A DNA stretch of 64,000 nucleotides from contig CANUEZ040000182.1 in the NCBI GenBank assembly GCA_948099385.1, forward strand, positions 21,949,501 through 22,013,500, in the 5' to 3' direction. Source of the stretch: Fasciola hepatica. Taxonomy: Eukaryota > Platyhelminthes > Trematoda > Plagiorchiida > Fasciolidae. The notes beneath the pieces are model-generated. The model was given only the letters and a program-made list of their open reading frames with translations, was not told the DNA's origin and ran no database searches. A program made the translations under genes and the position numbers. Positions 34,271 through 44,630 of the stretch are shown here, one piece after another; position 1 is the first letter of the stretch, and each line of letters opens with the position of its first letter.

Positions 34271-35431
34271 GAGCGGCTCGAATGCATGTGCTCTGTTTCC
34301 ACAGATCAGTTTTAATCGTCTGACAGAATTTCTAGGCTAAATGGACTCACACTCTTTGGTTAGTCATAGCCGAGGCCGTCAGCATCCGCCTCCACAACCC
34401 CCTCTATGTGATCAAAAACAATTTGTATGTGCCCTCAAGCTTCCTTGACCCTCCCGCCACCCCACAACAGGCCGTAGACCGGATAAAACTGAAAACGCAC
34501 GAGAAAATAATACATATCCGGCAATGATTTGAGCCCGGATTGCAATTGTTTTCTTCCCCCCACCCACCCCATTTCATTGTTAACTTTTACCTCTTCCCGC
34601 TTATCTAACCGGTTCAACTCTTTGAATTGTCGTACTATGTCATGAATTAATGGCGTGATTATGGATCGCTGAAAACAAGCTTGCTCGCCAAAATGTGCTC
34701 TCCAAATACTCTGTTGGTCAATTCGGAACGAGAAAATACGCAACACGCCAAGAAAAGTATCGGAGCAATTGGAATCTGGACAGGAAGCATCAAGGCAGGT
34801 CACTGGGGAGGTTTTGGGCACTTTTGATTCTCTAGTAATGTCAAGTCACCTAGTCCTGTCAGTGCTAGCTCATGTATTACCGGGTGTAATATGTATTGCA
34901 AGAATGCTGATCTAGTTAATTTGATGATGTCAGACTTATAACAACAATTGGCATCGGCTAGAAGACAGGCCCAGGAGGCAAGATCAAGGTCAAATTGACG
35001 TATTTATCAGGCTGCCTCATTTTTCCCTGTTTTCATCGTTCAGGCTTGATTTCTCGTCGCACCAAAACTTCGAATTGTCCGTGGCAATAACTGCTTTACA
35101 CCACTGTGCTTCCGCGGTTTATCACCGTGACAAATCAACACGACCCTTTACTAGGAAATCTAAATCCATCCCTACCACAAGTCACCCTTTTATAAGCCCA
35201 CCTATAAAATACTTTGTGACTGCTGTCTAAATCACCACCTCTAGCTATCACTCCCTCCGTGGCTAAAACCCTAGTCCGCCTTCGTTCATACAGTGGAACC
35301 ACCTAGCCAACCCTGTTTGTATTCATCCTAGCTGACTTTGTATGGTATTTCATCTCTTTTCCATACCTAGACTTTTTGCAGTGGCTACATGACCGACAAA
35401 ACTAGTTGATTATCCGAAGCCTACAGTCAAA
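34271..35431. other. Stretch between BEL-4 and LINE-1; probable LINE 5' region
   Basis: A 128-codon minus-strand frame (34,435-34,821) carries no motif I recognise. From about 35,000 the plus strand is C+T rich, as in the LINE-1 body, and probably represents the LINE-1 5' untranslated region. No LTR of BEL-B is visible here. Confidence 0.35.
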
Positions 35432-36404
35432 ATGAGCAACCCAAAAAGAAGCAGACCAGGCAGTAAGATTTTGCCACGCGCAGTCGTACGTCTTGCAGTC
35501 ACCAAGCCGCGCTCCGTCTCATTGATGGCCATCCATGATGACACAAGTAGCAGGATTGACAGCCTTTCACAAAGCCCAAGCTCGCTCGAACCGCGAAATA
35601 AACCTCTTGACAGGGCCATCAAAATTTGGACTACACTGGCTCAACTTATCGAACCCTCCATGTTAACCACGGACCGCAACTTAGTTGACATGTGTACCTT
35701 TAATGACAGCATATCTTCAGAGGTTTTGAAACAAATACGAAATTCCAATCACACTACAGCATATGACATTATTGATAAGGCCCAGCTCAACATAGGTGGC
35801 AGTACCTTGCTAAAGGCCGCTAACATGGAGCGGGTGATATGCCTTAGCAGAAGACTACGGAAACAAACACAACGACACCCATGCCCCCTGCTTTTCCAAT
35901 TTTCGGGCTCATTGACAGCCAGTGAGTTTATTCATAAACAAAGCGTTATTGCCATTTACTCACCATACAAAAACATTCGAATAGAGTCTGAGAAAACACC
36001 ACCACAACGAAAAATGCTGCAAAATTTGAACCCCCTCACACATCCAGGGCGGGAATCCGCGAGAAAGGCACCTGTTCCCTGCTTTCCCCTAACCTACTCT
36101 ACCCAACCAACGTCTACCAGCCAACAACTATTTGATGTAGACCTTGAAGCAAAGCTTGGACCTTCTCCAAATCCAACAGTCTCCAAGCGCCCTAGACTCG
36201 CCAATAATGCCGCAGATGCCTGGGGCTCGAATCCACCGAGTCCTGTCAGAGAGCTTAGCCCTGTGCATCAGAGACAGCTACCTAAATCGCGTAGTCTTCC
36301 TAACCCAACAACATTGCATCACTCTCCTAAGGCGACTCACAAACCAACTTATGGTCTTTTTTTCCCCCACCATCTAGTCGCGACTAAAACCCGTCCTTTG
36401 GACC
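35432..36404 (+). CDS. LINE-1 ORF1, N-terminal part
   Basis: About 325 codons are open up to the LINE-2 junction. The annotated frame runs to 36,475, but its last residues (IIIIIIVYFGCARS) are merely a translation of the inserted LINE tail. The N-terminus is basic (PKRSRPGSK). The C-terminal third is rich in Pro and Ser (PSPVRELSPVHQRQLPKS). I see no CCHC knuckle, RRM or PHD motif. LINE ORF1 proteins generally bind the element RNA; this role is assumed from position only. The open length is notable given the decay of the downstream endonuclease. Confidence 0.55.
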
Positions 36405-38576
36405 ACGCTATAATAATAATAATAATTGTATATTTTGGGTGCGCCCGAAGCATGCTAGAATGCATGATCAGATGATTACAGTGATGCTGGAATGACAATT
36501 CACAAAAGGGTACAACACGAGCATGCAGAGTATCAAAGCGAGTGTTACACTGAACTAAAACTGTAGTAATGGCCGGCAAATTTGAAGGTCAGGGTCGAAT
36601 GATGTCAGTTGGTCTGGAGTACATGCATAAGTGGTATATGAAATAATTACCACTGGTGGAAATTCGAACGTATTCAAAGGATATGTTTTTGGTGCGCTAC
36701 AGAATATGAGAGGCATATGAATAGAAATCTCGTCGAAGCGTTCGGTGAATTATTCACTTTACGACAGGTATGTCAAGAAGTATTAACATGGAAATATTTC
36801 AGTCTGCAAAGGTGGTAGTATATAAAGTGGTGGCTGTATACTGGAGGAATCATGTACGTATCAAACAATTGCGTATTTCTTGGGAGGGAGACTACCAGAG
36901 TGATGGTGGCAGGGAACGGCCGGAGGAAAACAGGTGAGCGTGCGGCAAATTGTTAACTTTATGTAGGGTTGGTATGAAATGTCAAAGCGGAAGTGGAAGA
37001 CTAATCAATATTGACCGTGTGGTTACATCCATTATGCAGGTGTTCAGTTCTGCGGAAGGGAAGGTAAAGTAATTCACAGGTAAGTGTACGTCAATAGATG
37101 AACGCCGTGGGGAGTGTACCATGCAAAAATGACAGATCAATAAAACTGCCCAAGTATATCGCGGAAAGCCGCAGTGGATCAACGAATATAGAAATAAAAT
37201 GTATCAGCCGGTGCAGACAGTGGTGTGATTTAGAGGCTGGATACGGGGTCAGTTTTGGTAATATAACACGAATGCAACATCTGGAAGATCAAAGGTGTCG
37301 ATAATGGTGATGATATAGTAAGTAGACGGTGAATGTTACATTTCTAATGACCAATTTGACAGGTGTAACAAATGATGGGAACGAAGCGGCGATGCTGCAC
37401 GGGAAGTGTATCGAAGACGTTCAATCGTGAAGGGAACGCAGTGATCTGCAGAGCCCGAACACTCGATGCAACAGCATTGCGGATGCGATCGGATGGACCG
37501 ATGAAGAGTGCAGGTAGTTACTAAAACCTTCTCTGCCCACTGCAGGACTACTGAAAGGCATGTCAGCGCCGGACGTTTTTTTTGGTGACCGATGAAGTAA
37601 TGAATAATGACAATAAAGGTGCCAGTGTTTGAACAGTATTAGCGGGTTCTAACACGGAACGGGCATAATGACATATGGGATTAAAATGAGTTGTATGAAT
37701 GCAGTGAGATTGAGTAGTCCAGGTTCAAGAAGTCTGATGGTGGGAATCTTGGGGAAAGCGATCGTGAGACGGGCGAAAATGAAGTCGTGTGTGAATCGCG
37801 TTTGTTCTGTCCAGCAAGAGAGGTTCCAAGTTATTCCTGGGATGAAGAAGGCGACAATTGTCCTTAGGGTGCAGGTTCTGAAAACAAAACGGATAAAGCT
37901 GCAGTCTGGCAATTCTACCAGCTGTGGGTTAGGGGAGAATGACAGAACACCAAAATCATGCCAGTAACAGAAATGGGTGGTCGCGAATTTGAGATCTGGT
38001 TTTTTGAATTAAACAACATCCGGAAAGCGAAGAAGACCGGTAATATCGACTAATTATTGTGAGGCTTAGTGAGAATTACCGAAAAAGCAAGGAGGCTAGA
38101 ATAGGCGACACTGGGGGCAAATACTTATGTGTAGTTCAACGAATGGTTTATGGAAGACCACATCGATTGTGGCGGTTCGTTCATCAGAACGAGGCCTGAA
38201 ATCTCGTGTGCTAAAATAGGGTCTCAATGAGTAAATAGTTGAAGCGTGGATGAGACTGGTACCTTGAGGACAATATTATATATGCTGCTATGTATTTTCT
38301 AGCATTATAAATGCTCTTACACCTGGCGGCAGCTGATAAAAAAAGAACCTAACCGACAATGGTAAAATGTGACGGCATGAAAAAATATTCACCGGAGTAA
38401 CGGTGGCCAGTAGGGGGTCGTGGTCAGAGGCGTTGAAAATGGGAAGTGGCTAGACAAACACGTGGAGTGTGCTGTTGACAGTCATGGAGTATAGGTTGGA
38501 CTGCTTTTATTTGCTAACTATAATACAGAATGCTCCTTACCATCCGTTGGTAATAACTGTCTACTGAACAAAGTTG

Positions 38577-39349
38577 TTAAGCTTTTGGTTGGTATCCCAG
38601 GCCCAGTTCGTAGGCTCGGGTAACAGACATGTAGGGATCATGCATTCGGATGAGTTTTTGGACAGTTAGATGTTTATTTATTTCTTTTTTGAATAATAAA
38701 GAGGCCGAAGACATTGGCCTAAGTTGAGGTGGGAGTTTGTTCCAGAGGGAAGAATATTTAACAATAAAGAAGTTTGACCGCATCGCAGTCCTGGATACTG
38801 GAATCAAGACCATATATTCCCTATGTCGCAAGAATAGTTAGAGGGAGTTTTGACCTGGGGGCTGAAATGCAAGATTTATGTTTTACAATTTTGCAAAAGA
38901 AAGACAGATTCATTCGTAGACGGCGCAACCATAGGGGCTCTAGGTGCAATATTTCATATCCTTCCATATAATTTAGGGGGCGAGGAATATCCTAGTAGTT
39001 GTTTGGTAAATCTACGTTGTACATTCTCCATTGCAAATCTGTCAATCTGCCGCATGTTAGAAAAGACGACAGTGCAATATTCCAGAAGTGGTCTGACATG
39101 AGTTTTAAAAATGCTTAGCTTGCTCTCTGTAAGACCGAAGGTTCTATTAATCAGACCAATCAGCCTTCTAGCTTTAGCAACCTGCACGGCCGAATGTTCG
39201 GAGAAATTAAATGTACAAGAATATTGTAATCCCAAGTCTCCTACCTCCGGACTGTTGGGGATGAACTGATCATTAATTTTAAACATTCCTGCGAGAACCT
39301 GACACTTATACATAAGGATACAACTTTTGACAGCGGAGAATTTCATCAA
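38577..39349 (-). pseudogene. LINE-2 RT C-terminal region
   Basis: The frame 39,349-38,954 contains QVAKARRLIGLINRTFG, HVRPLLEYCTVVFSN and AMENVQRRFTKQLLGYSSPP, the thumb and C-terminal blocks of CR1/Jockey-type RT. The frame 38,831-38,577 has FFIVKYSSLWNKLPPQLR, the final conserved block before the 3' end. One or more frameshifts separate them from the palm and from each other. Confidence 0.85.
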
Positions 39350-39373
39350 CCATTGGTTGCTTCATGAGTCTAG

Positions 39374-40429
39374 CTATAGTAAATCGCTCGTTATGCTAGC
39401 AATGGTAGAAGCTAAGGCGTCAGGTTCAATGGAGTACATAAATTTAATGTCGTCTGCAAAAAGGAACGCAGCCCCGTGTGTGATGACGTTGAAAATGTCA
39501 TTAACATATACAAGAAAAAGTAAGGGACCTAGTACACTACCCTGAATAACTCCACTAGTAACTGGTCGAGGTGATAATAAACTGCCATCAATGTCCACCG
39601 CCTGCTTTCGGGATGTTAGATATGATGAAAACCAACTCAAGATCGGGTCATCAATTCCGTAGGTTTTCATCTTCGCCATTAGCCTATTGTGGGATACCCG
39701 ATCGGAAGCTTTAGTCATGTCGAGGAGGATTACGATCACTGATTTACCACTGTTAGTGGCCGTAGTTATTAGGTTAAGGAAGTCACTCATACAGGTGGCA
39801 CACGATCTTTTTTGAAGAAAACCGTGCTGTCCAGTGGTAATGAGGTTATTGTTCAGTAAATGAGTTGTTAGCTTATTTTTTATCAGCCTTTCCATAATTC
39901 GGGAAACTATAGGGGTGTGGTTCACTGGTCGATAGTTGGTTAGGTCCTGGCGTGAACCTTTCTTAGGAATTGGGATAATAACTGATGTTTTCCAATGGGA
40001 GGGGAAAACGCTACTGCTCATAGATAAACTAAAAACCTTTGACAGCAAGAATGGGATATCAGTGCCACCTAGACTAAAATTAGCCGGTAGTACGGCATCT
40101 GGCCCGGGGTGGTATGACCGCCTAATTTTAGTTAGCTGTACTGTTAAGTCGTTCGGGTGAAATGTAACCGCTGATAACTGTGCAGATCTCAGCTTCTCAA
40201 CGTGATATAGGCATGGGGAGTCATCGGTCTTTAGAGACGAAGCAAAATAGGCACTGAATGCCTCGGAGATCTCTTGGGAGTTCGTTATATAATTGTTGTT
40301 ATATATAATGGATGAGATAGGAGAACTGCGCTGGCTGTTTCTCAACTTCATCAGCCTAGGTAAAGCTTCGGACCTCTTGAGGTGACTCAGTGCCCTTAAT
40401 TCCTGTTTTTTTACTGAGGGACATTTCAA
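39374..40429 (-). CDS. LINE-2 reverse transcriptase, 351 open codons
   Basis: The blocks in order are SYHPGPDAVLPANF, HWKTSVIIPIPKKGSRQDLT then NYRPVNHTPIVSRIMERLI, GQHGFLQKRSCATC, ILLDMTKASDRVSHNRL (motif A) and SGVIQGSVLGPLLFLVYVND (motif B). The catalytic FADD lies in LFADDIKFMYS (39,449-39,460 on the plus strand). The palm is therefore complete and in one frame. A frameshift just after 39,374 moves the C-terminus to 39,349-38,954 and then 38,831-38,577. The ATG at 40,429 is not the true start, because LINE sequence extends upstream to about 40,650 in another frame. Confidence 0.9.
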   Translation of the reverse strand: MKCPSVKKQELRALSHLKRSEALPRLMKLRNSQRSSPISSIIYNNNYITNSQEISEAFSAYFASSLKTDDSPCLYHVEKLRSAQLSAVTFHPNDLTVQLTKIRRSYHPGPDAVLPANFSLGGTDIPFLLSKVFSLSMSSSVFPSHWKTSVIIPIPKKGSRQDLTNYRPVNHTPIVSRIMERLIKNKLTTHLLNNNLITTGQHGFLQKRSCATCMSDFLNLITTATNSGKSVIVILLDMTKASDRVSHNRLMAKMKTYGIDDPILSWFSSYLTSRKQAVDIDGSLLSPRPVTSGVIQGSVLGPLLFLVYVNDIFNVITHGAAFLFADDIKFMYSIEPDALASTIASITSDLL

Positions 40430-40659
40430 TCAATTTCATAGAATGAGATAAACGGTTCATTTGCAAGAACAACGAAACGTCTCTCGACCTAAGGAATTTG
40501 CGTTGTAGCATAGAAAGCTTCTGCTTTAATCGACAAAAACTGTTTGGTTTATACAACAGCCAGGTCATTCTCATTCGAATCAAACCCGTCAGCCCTCGGG
40601 CCATACTCCTGCAAACAAACCGCCAAGAAGTAGCGTCCATAAGAACACAACCTTGTCTT

Positions 40660-41823
40660 TGCGACCTGACTTATCACTCTCGGGCCGAAAGTTGGTAACT
40701 ATTTGTACTCAGCCCCAAAAGCAGAGTGCCGGTACCAACGGTATCCCGTGGCCGCAAATACAGAATTCGGCAACCCACACCGCATTCCTACTAGAGGCCT
40801 CAAAGTCTAGTTCACTAGTCGGCGGCTACCCTAAATCTCCAGGCCACACTCCAATGGTCATGCATAAATTAGAGGCGAACAGACACCCTAGTCGAACGTT
40901 ACTAATGCCAAGGCCTACAATGTCTGTTCCCAAAATAGACAGGTACTCAAGCCGTATTTCCTCCCAGCAAAATCCCGGCTCTACTCGCGTTTATACGGAC
41001 GATACTAGTAACCCACATCACAGCTATTATTCAACTCTGCATCTGCCTAACTCATCATTTCCTAACCCTCCTGTGCCTCCGCCGTTCGTCCTGTCGGTTT
41101 CATTACCACACCAAAATTTTCGTTGTGTCCCACCATTGCCCATCCCACCACTATCTTTCCACCCGCAGGATGCATTCAAAAACCCCCTTCGTGTAAAGCT
41201 TACCCACCCTGCGGCACACAATCCCACAGTCCCTCCTTTCTTCTAGCCTTAATTAACCACTTTCCAATGCCAGCACCTTGCCAGTCGTTCATACCTTTAA
41301 TAGCCCACCGAACTCCGCAGGCCAACTAGGCAACACTGAGTATTCTCACCACCTTCCTCCAAAACAACCTCCATATACCCCTCTACCAACCACCGATTGC
41401 TATCCCTTCCCACCTAGGCAAGCCGCATCGACAGGCGGCGATGCCATCCCACACTCTCCCAGTCCCTACCCTCTGAGGCCTGCCTTTATCACACAATACC
41501 AACGACTACCAAGGTTGTCACGTGGGAAAGCCATTATCTTCCATAAACCCGTAATCTGTCTCCGCACTACAGCATCGAATGATCCCAACGAATCAGGACA
41601 AGTGGCAAGACCATTTAGTCAAGGATCTTTTCTTTCACCTCGCAATGTCCCGAAATTATTTGTTTCCGGGCCGTCTGAGGCTGAGTCTTGTGAAGCCATC
41701 AGGGAGGCCTCTGATGCTCACTTTTCTTCCTCTTCGGTAATAGATCCAACACACGCCCCTCCCTGTGCACTTTCCCCGACCAACAACTCCCTTACGTTAC
41801 CTAACTTAGGCACACACTTCCAG
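40660..41823 (+). pseudogene. LINE-1 ORF1 C-terminal part, Pro/Ser-rich
   Basis: The open frames 40,653-41,246 and 41,278 onward, in different frames, encode low-complexity Pro/Ser/His-rich sequence (for example FPNPPVPPPFVLSVSLP) like the end of the 35.4-36.4 kb ORF. The second frame runs without a stop into the endonuclease start at 41,824. Either ORF1 and ORF2 overlap here or ORF2 has an N-terminal Pro-rich extension; I cannot tell which. Confidence 0.45.
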
Positions 41824-42590
41824 ATGAATGGGTTATCTTTCATCTTATTTAACTCCCAGTCCATCTTAAATAGGCTTCTTCACTTAAGACATTGTCATGA
41901 CTTCCAGTCCCCGATATCATCCTTATTACTAAAACCTGGCTCACGGCACTCACTCGCACAAGCAAAATTCTTCTTGGGGGTATAGGGTTTCTAGAGTAAA
42001 TAGGATTAACAGAGGCGGGATGGTGCCCAGAGTACGTGCAGCGTGCTTTTTTAGTAACCCCCATTAGACACGCCGCTCCACACTCATTTCCGGATTTTCT
42101 ATGGCTGACGATTGGGTTCTCAGCTGTAGTCATGCACACTGGTTGTGTCTATCGCCCGCTATCACCAACCACTGCAGACTTCCCCCTTTCGTTGAAGCCT
42201 TTGATCGCATTTCGCTACTTCCCTTGGCAGCGAAAACCATAGCCGGTGGTTTTAAATGGCCTAAAATATTCTGGACGAACCTCTCAGCACCTTCCAGATT
42301 ATTAGACTTTGTCTCCCGTACTCATATTGGGGGCTGAGTGCAACATAATAAAAACTCCACCAGGAACGCCAACATACTAGATCTTATATCCACTCACAGC
42401 GTTTCCAACTTTTTGGTTTCCCTCCTGCATAAATTTCCAGGTAGCCACCATAAGATAGTGGCTATTATTCTTCCGTTCCATCCTTATCCATCAGATTATC
42501 TAATCCCAGCCACCAATCTGCTCCGTTCAAATTCAAGCACTCTGCCCGATTTCATCCGTAACCAAGGGTGGAGCAGTTTTTTCTGACGGC
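41824..42590 (+). pseudogene. LINE-1 apurinic-type endonuclease remnant
   Basis: MNGLSFILFNSQSILNRLLH at 41,824 matches the first endonuclease strand (L-x-x-x-x-x-N-A-R-S-I-x-N-K). GCVYRPLSPTTADFPL near 42,145 matches V-Y-R-P-P. IAGGFKWPKIFW near 42,238-42,273 corresponds to the catalytic I-x-G-D-F-N-x-P-D-I-x-W, with GDFN changed to GGFK. NILDLISTHS near 42,371 and GSHHKIV near 42,440 correspond to the final L-D-L and S-D-H blocks, with Asp replaced by His. The active site is therefore lost in two places. Confidence 0.75.
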
Positions 42591-43069
42591 TGACCACAAA
42601 CAGGTGGCTGATCACTTTTATCTTACATGGGCAGCTGCCTTTTGAAGTTTAGTCCAGTAGCCCAAAACTCCTCTTTTAGGAAATCCAAACTTGCCTCCCT
42701 CTAACAAAAGTACTTTAAGATGAAAAGACTTTACCTCCAAAACCATGACTTTCCCCTTCTCATGAGACTAACGGGTCTTACTAATATTATCCGGGACCTA
42801 AAGGAAGACCAGCTCCGCAACGAAAAAGCTAAAGCTCTAGGGCATCGTAATAAAACGTTGAAACTCTCACTGTTATGTAAGTCTGAGAATTCGGCAACAT
42901 ATTACTACCCAGTGCTTTGTGGTGCCGAATAAGACTTCGGCCACCTCTCCTTCTGGTATAACCGAAGATTTTGACCTTAACTTCGACAATTCCATGGCCC
43001 CCGCCTCTGCCATGCTTCCCCCCCCCCCCGGTATCCTCTTGCTATTACCAGCTCTACTCTATCTACCCT

Positions 43070-44630
43070 AATCTTTGAAGTAAACGTTATTTCCGGGCTC
43101 ATTTCGCGCCATAAAGCCTCTGCGCATCCTGGACCAGACGGGTTAACCCCAGCTGCAATCATTAACGGGGTTTCAGACCTTCCGCTTTTACTACTAAACT
43201 TATTTACTTTGTCACTGAAATCCAGTTTGGTACCGTCGAGCTGGAGGCGTTCAGTCATCATTCTACGACCGAAAAAAGGACCTGGCCATGAACTTACCAA
43301 TTACCGTCCCATCAACCATGCCCCTGTCATTTTCAAAATAACGGAAAAGATTGTCAAAGATGGCATTACTACTCATCTTATCGCCTAAAACCTTCTTAGT
43401 GATAGGCAGCACGGGTTTCTAAATTCGAGATCATGCACCACTTGTCACTTTGACTTCATTAACTTAGTCACTAAGGCTGTTGATAGTGGGCAGGCATTAG
43501 TATTTGTCTACCTTGATCTGTCGAAGGCCTTTGGCCAAATTCCACGCCCCCATCTTATCGCTAATTTGCGTTATTCGTCATTGCTAACCCACTGCTTTCT
43601 TGGCTGCAATCTCACCTTACATATCGTTCTCAAGTGGTTCTCACCAAGAGGCATACGTCTAATCCGAAACCTGCTATAGGTGGCGTTATGCGGGGCAGTG
43701 CACTGGGTCCTCTCCTATTTCTAATGTACATTATTGATGCTCTGGAACTAGTACACCATGGCACGCCATCCTGTTTTCAGATGACATAGAAATGGTCCAT
43801 TGTTTCAATCCTAATGATGCTACCTCTATTCTTTGCAACATTTTCGCTGACCTCTCCGCACTTGACCGCTGGTGTCACTCCTGGACGATGAGCTTTTCCA
43901 CCTATATGTGCCAGGTTCTAACCCACAATTTCCAACTGCCCCTGAATCTTTAACTCTTGGTGGGTACCCAACATCCAGCCGACCTACCATCCGCGATATG
44001 GGCCTCAACTTCTCTGAGCAAGAGCCATCCAAGCGGCCAAGGCTAGAAGAAGTATGGCCCTTCTCTTCCACACATTTCGTCTCCAGGACAGCACTATCGG
44101 CATCTACCAATCCCACATCAGGCTTTTGCTTTATTACTGCACAATAATATTTTCTCACTCGACAAAACTTGACAGAGTCGCTCTTGAAAGTATACGAAGG
44201 CGTTTTGCTGAACAACCACTTGGATGGTCCACGTCTTTGAACTAAGGAGAACGATGCCAACACCTGAATCTTGACCCACTCGGGCAAAACCACTTGAAAC
44301 TAAACTTAGTCTTCTTTCATAAATTGCTTCATCACCGGTCTTTTTCCTTCAACCTAGTAAGCTTCTCCCATGAAACCTTTTTCTCACTTCCGCACAGGCC
44401 TTTTACTGTCTCTTCTAGTACAGCTAAATAGGCCATACTGTCACGTTTTTTTCCTTCTTGTCTACCTCAAAATCTGGAACAAGTTTCCCGTCATCATTCG
44501 GGCGTCACAAACCATGTTCTTATCTCTATCGGCACCCATCACACATCCCAGCGTCGCTCGTGCACTCCAGTTACCTAATATGTGCATAGCAGAAGATAAC
44601 GCATGCGAAAGGGGCCTCGTCTTCTAAGAC
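43070..44630 (+). pseudogene. LINE-1 reverse transcriptase remnant
   Basis: The blocks in order are HPGPDGLTPAAIINGVSDLP near 43,133, ELTNYRPINHAPVI near 43,288, FVYLDLSKAFGQIPRPH near 43,503 (motif A; usual Asp after the F-D pattern altered to Gly), and GSALGPLLFLMYIIDAL near 43,694. The catalytic box is FSDDIEMVH with FSDD at 43,774-43,785. The C-terminal block SHIRLLLYYC lies near 44,110. Frames change several times. The arrangement matches the better-kept LINE-2 RT, so the two are relatives. Confidence 0.8.

Larger units (their letters stand above)
36405..40655 (-). mobile_element. LINE-2: CR1-like LINE nested in LINE-1 ORF1
   Basis: A 5'-truncated minus-strand LINE begins near 40,655 just upstream of its RT and ends at 36,410 with (ATT)n read on its own strand. 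The last bases before the tail (CATGCTTCGGGCGCACC) resemble the end of the 57.2-kb LINE copy (CGTGCTTCGGGCTTCTCC). There is no endonuclease domain. Roughly 2.1 kb of 3' untranslated sequence (36,430-38,570) is purine-rich on the plus strand. Confidence 0.8.

Noticed and set aside
36405..36475. End of the 347-codon ORF (IIIIII...) as part of the protein
   Set aside because: It is the translation of the (ATA)n tail and last bases of the inserted minus-strand LINE.
41027..41227. Gly-rich minus-strand frame
   Set aside because: It is antisense to the Pro-rich LINE ORF1 region.
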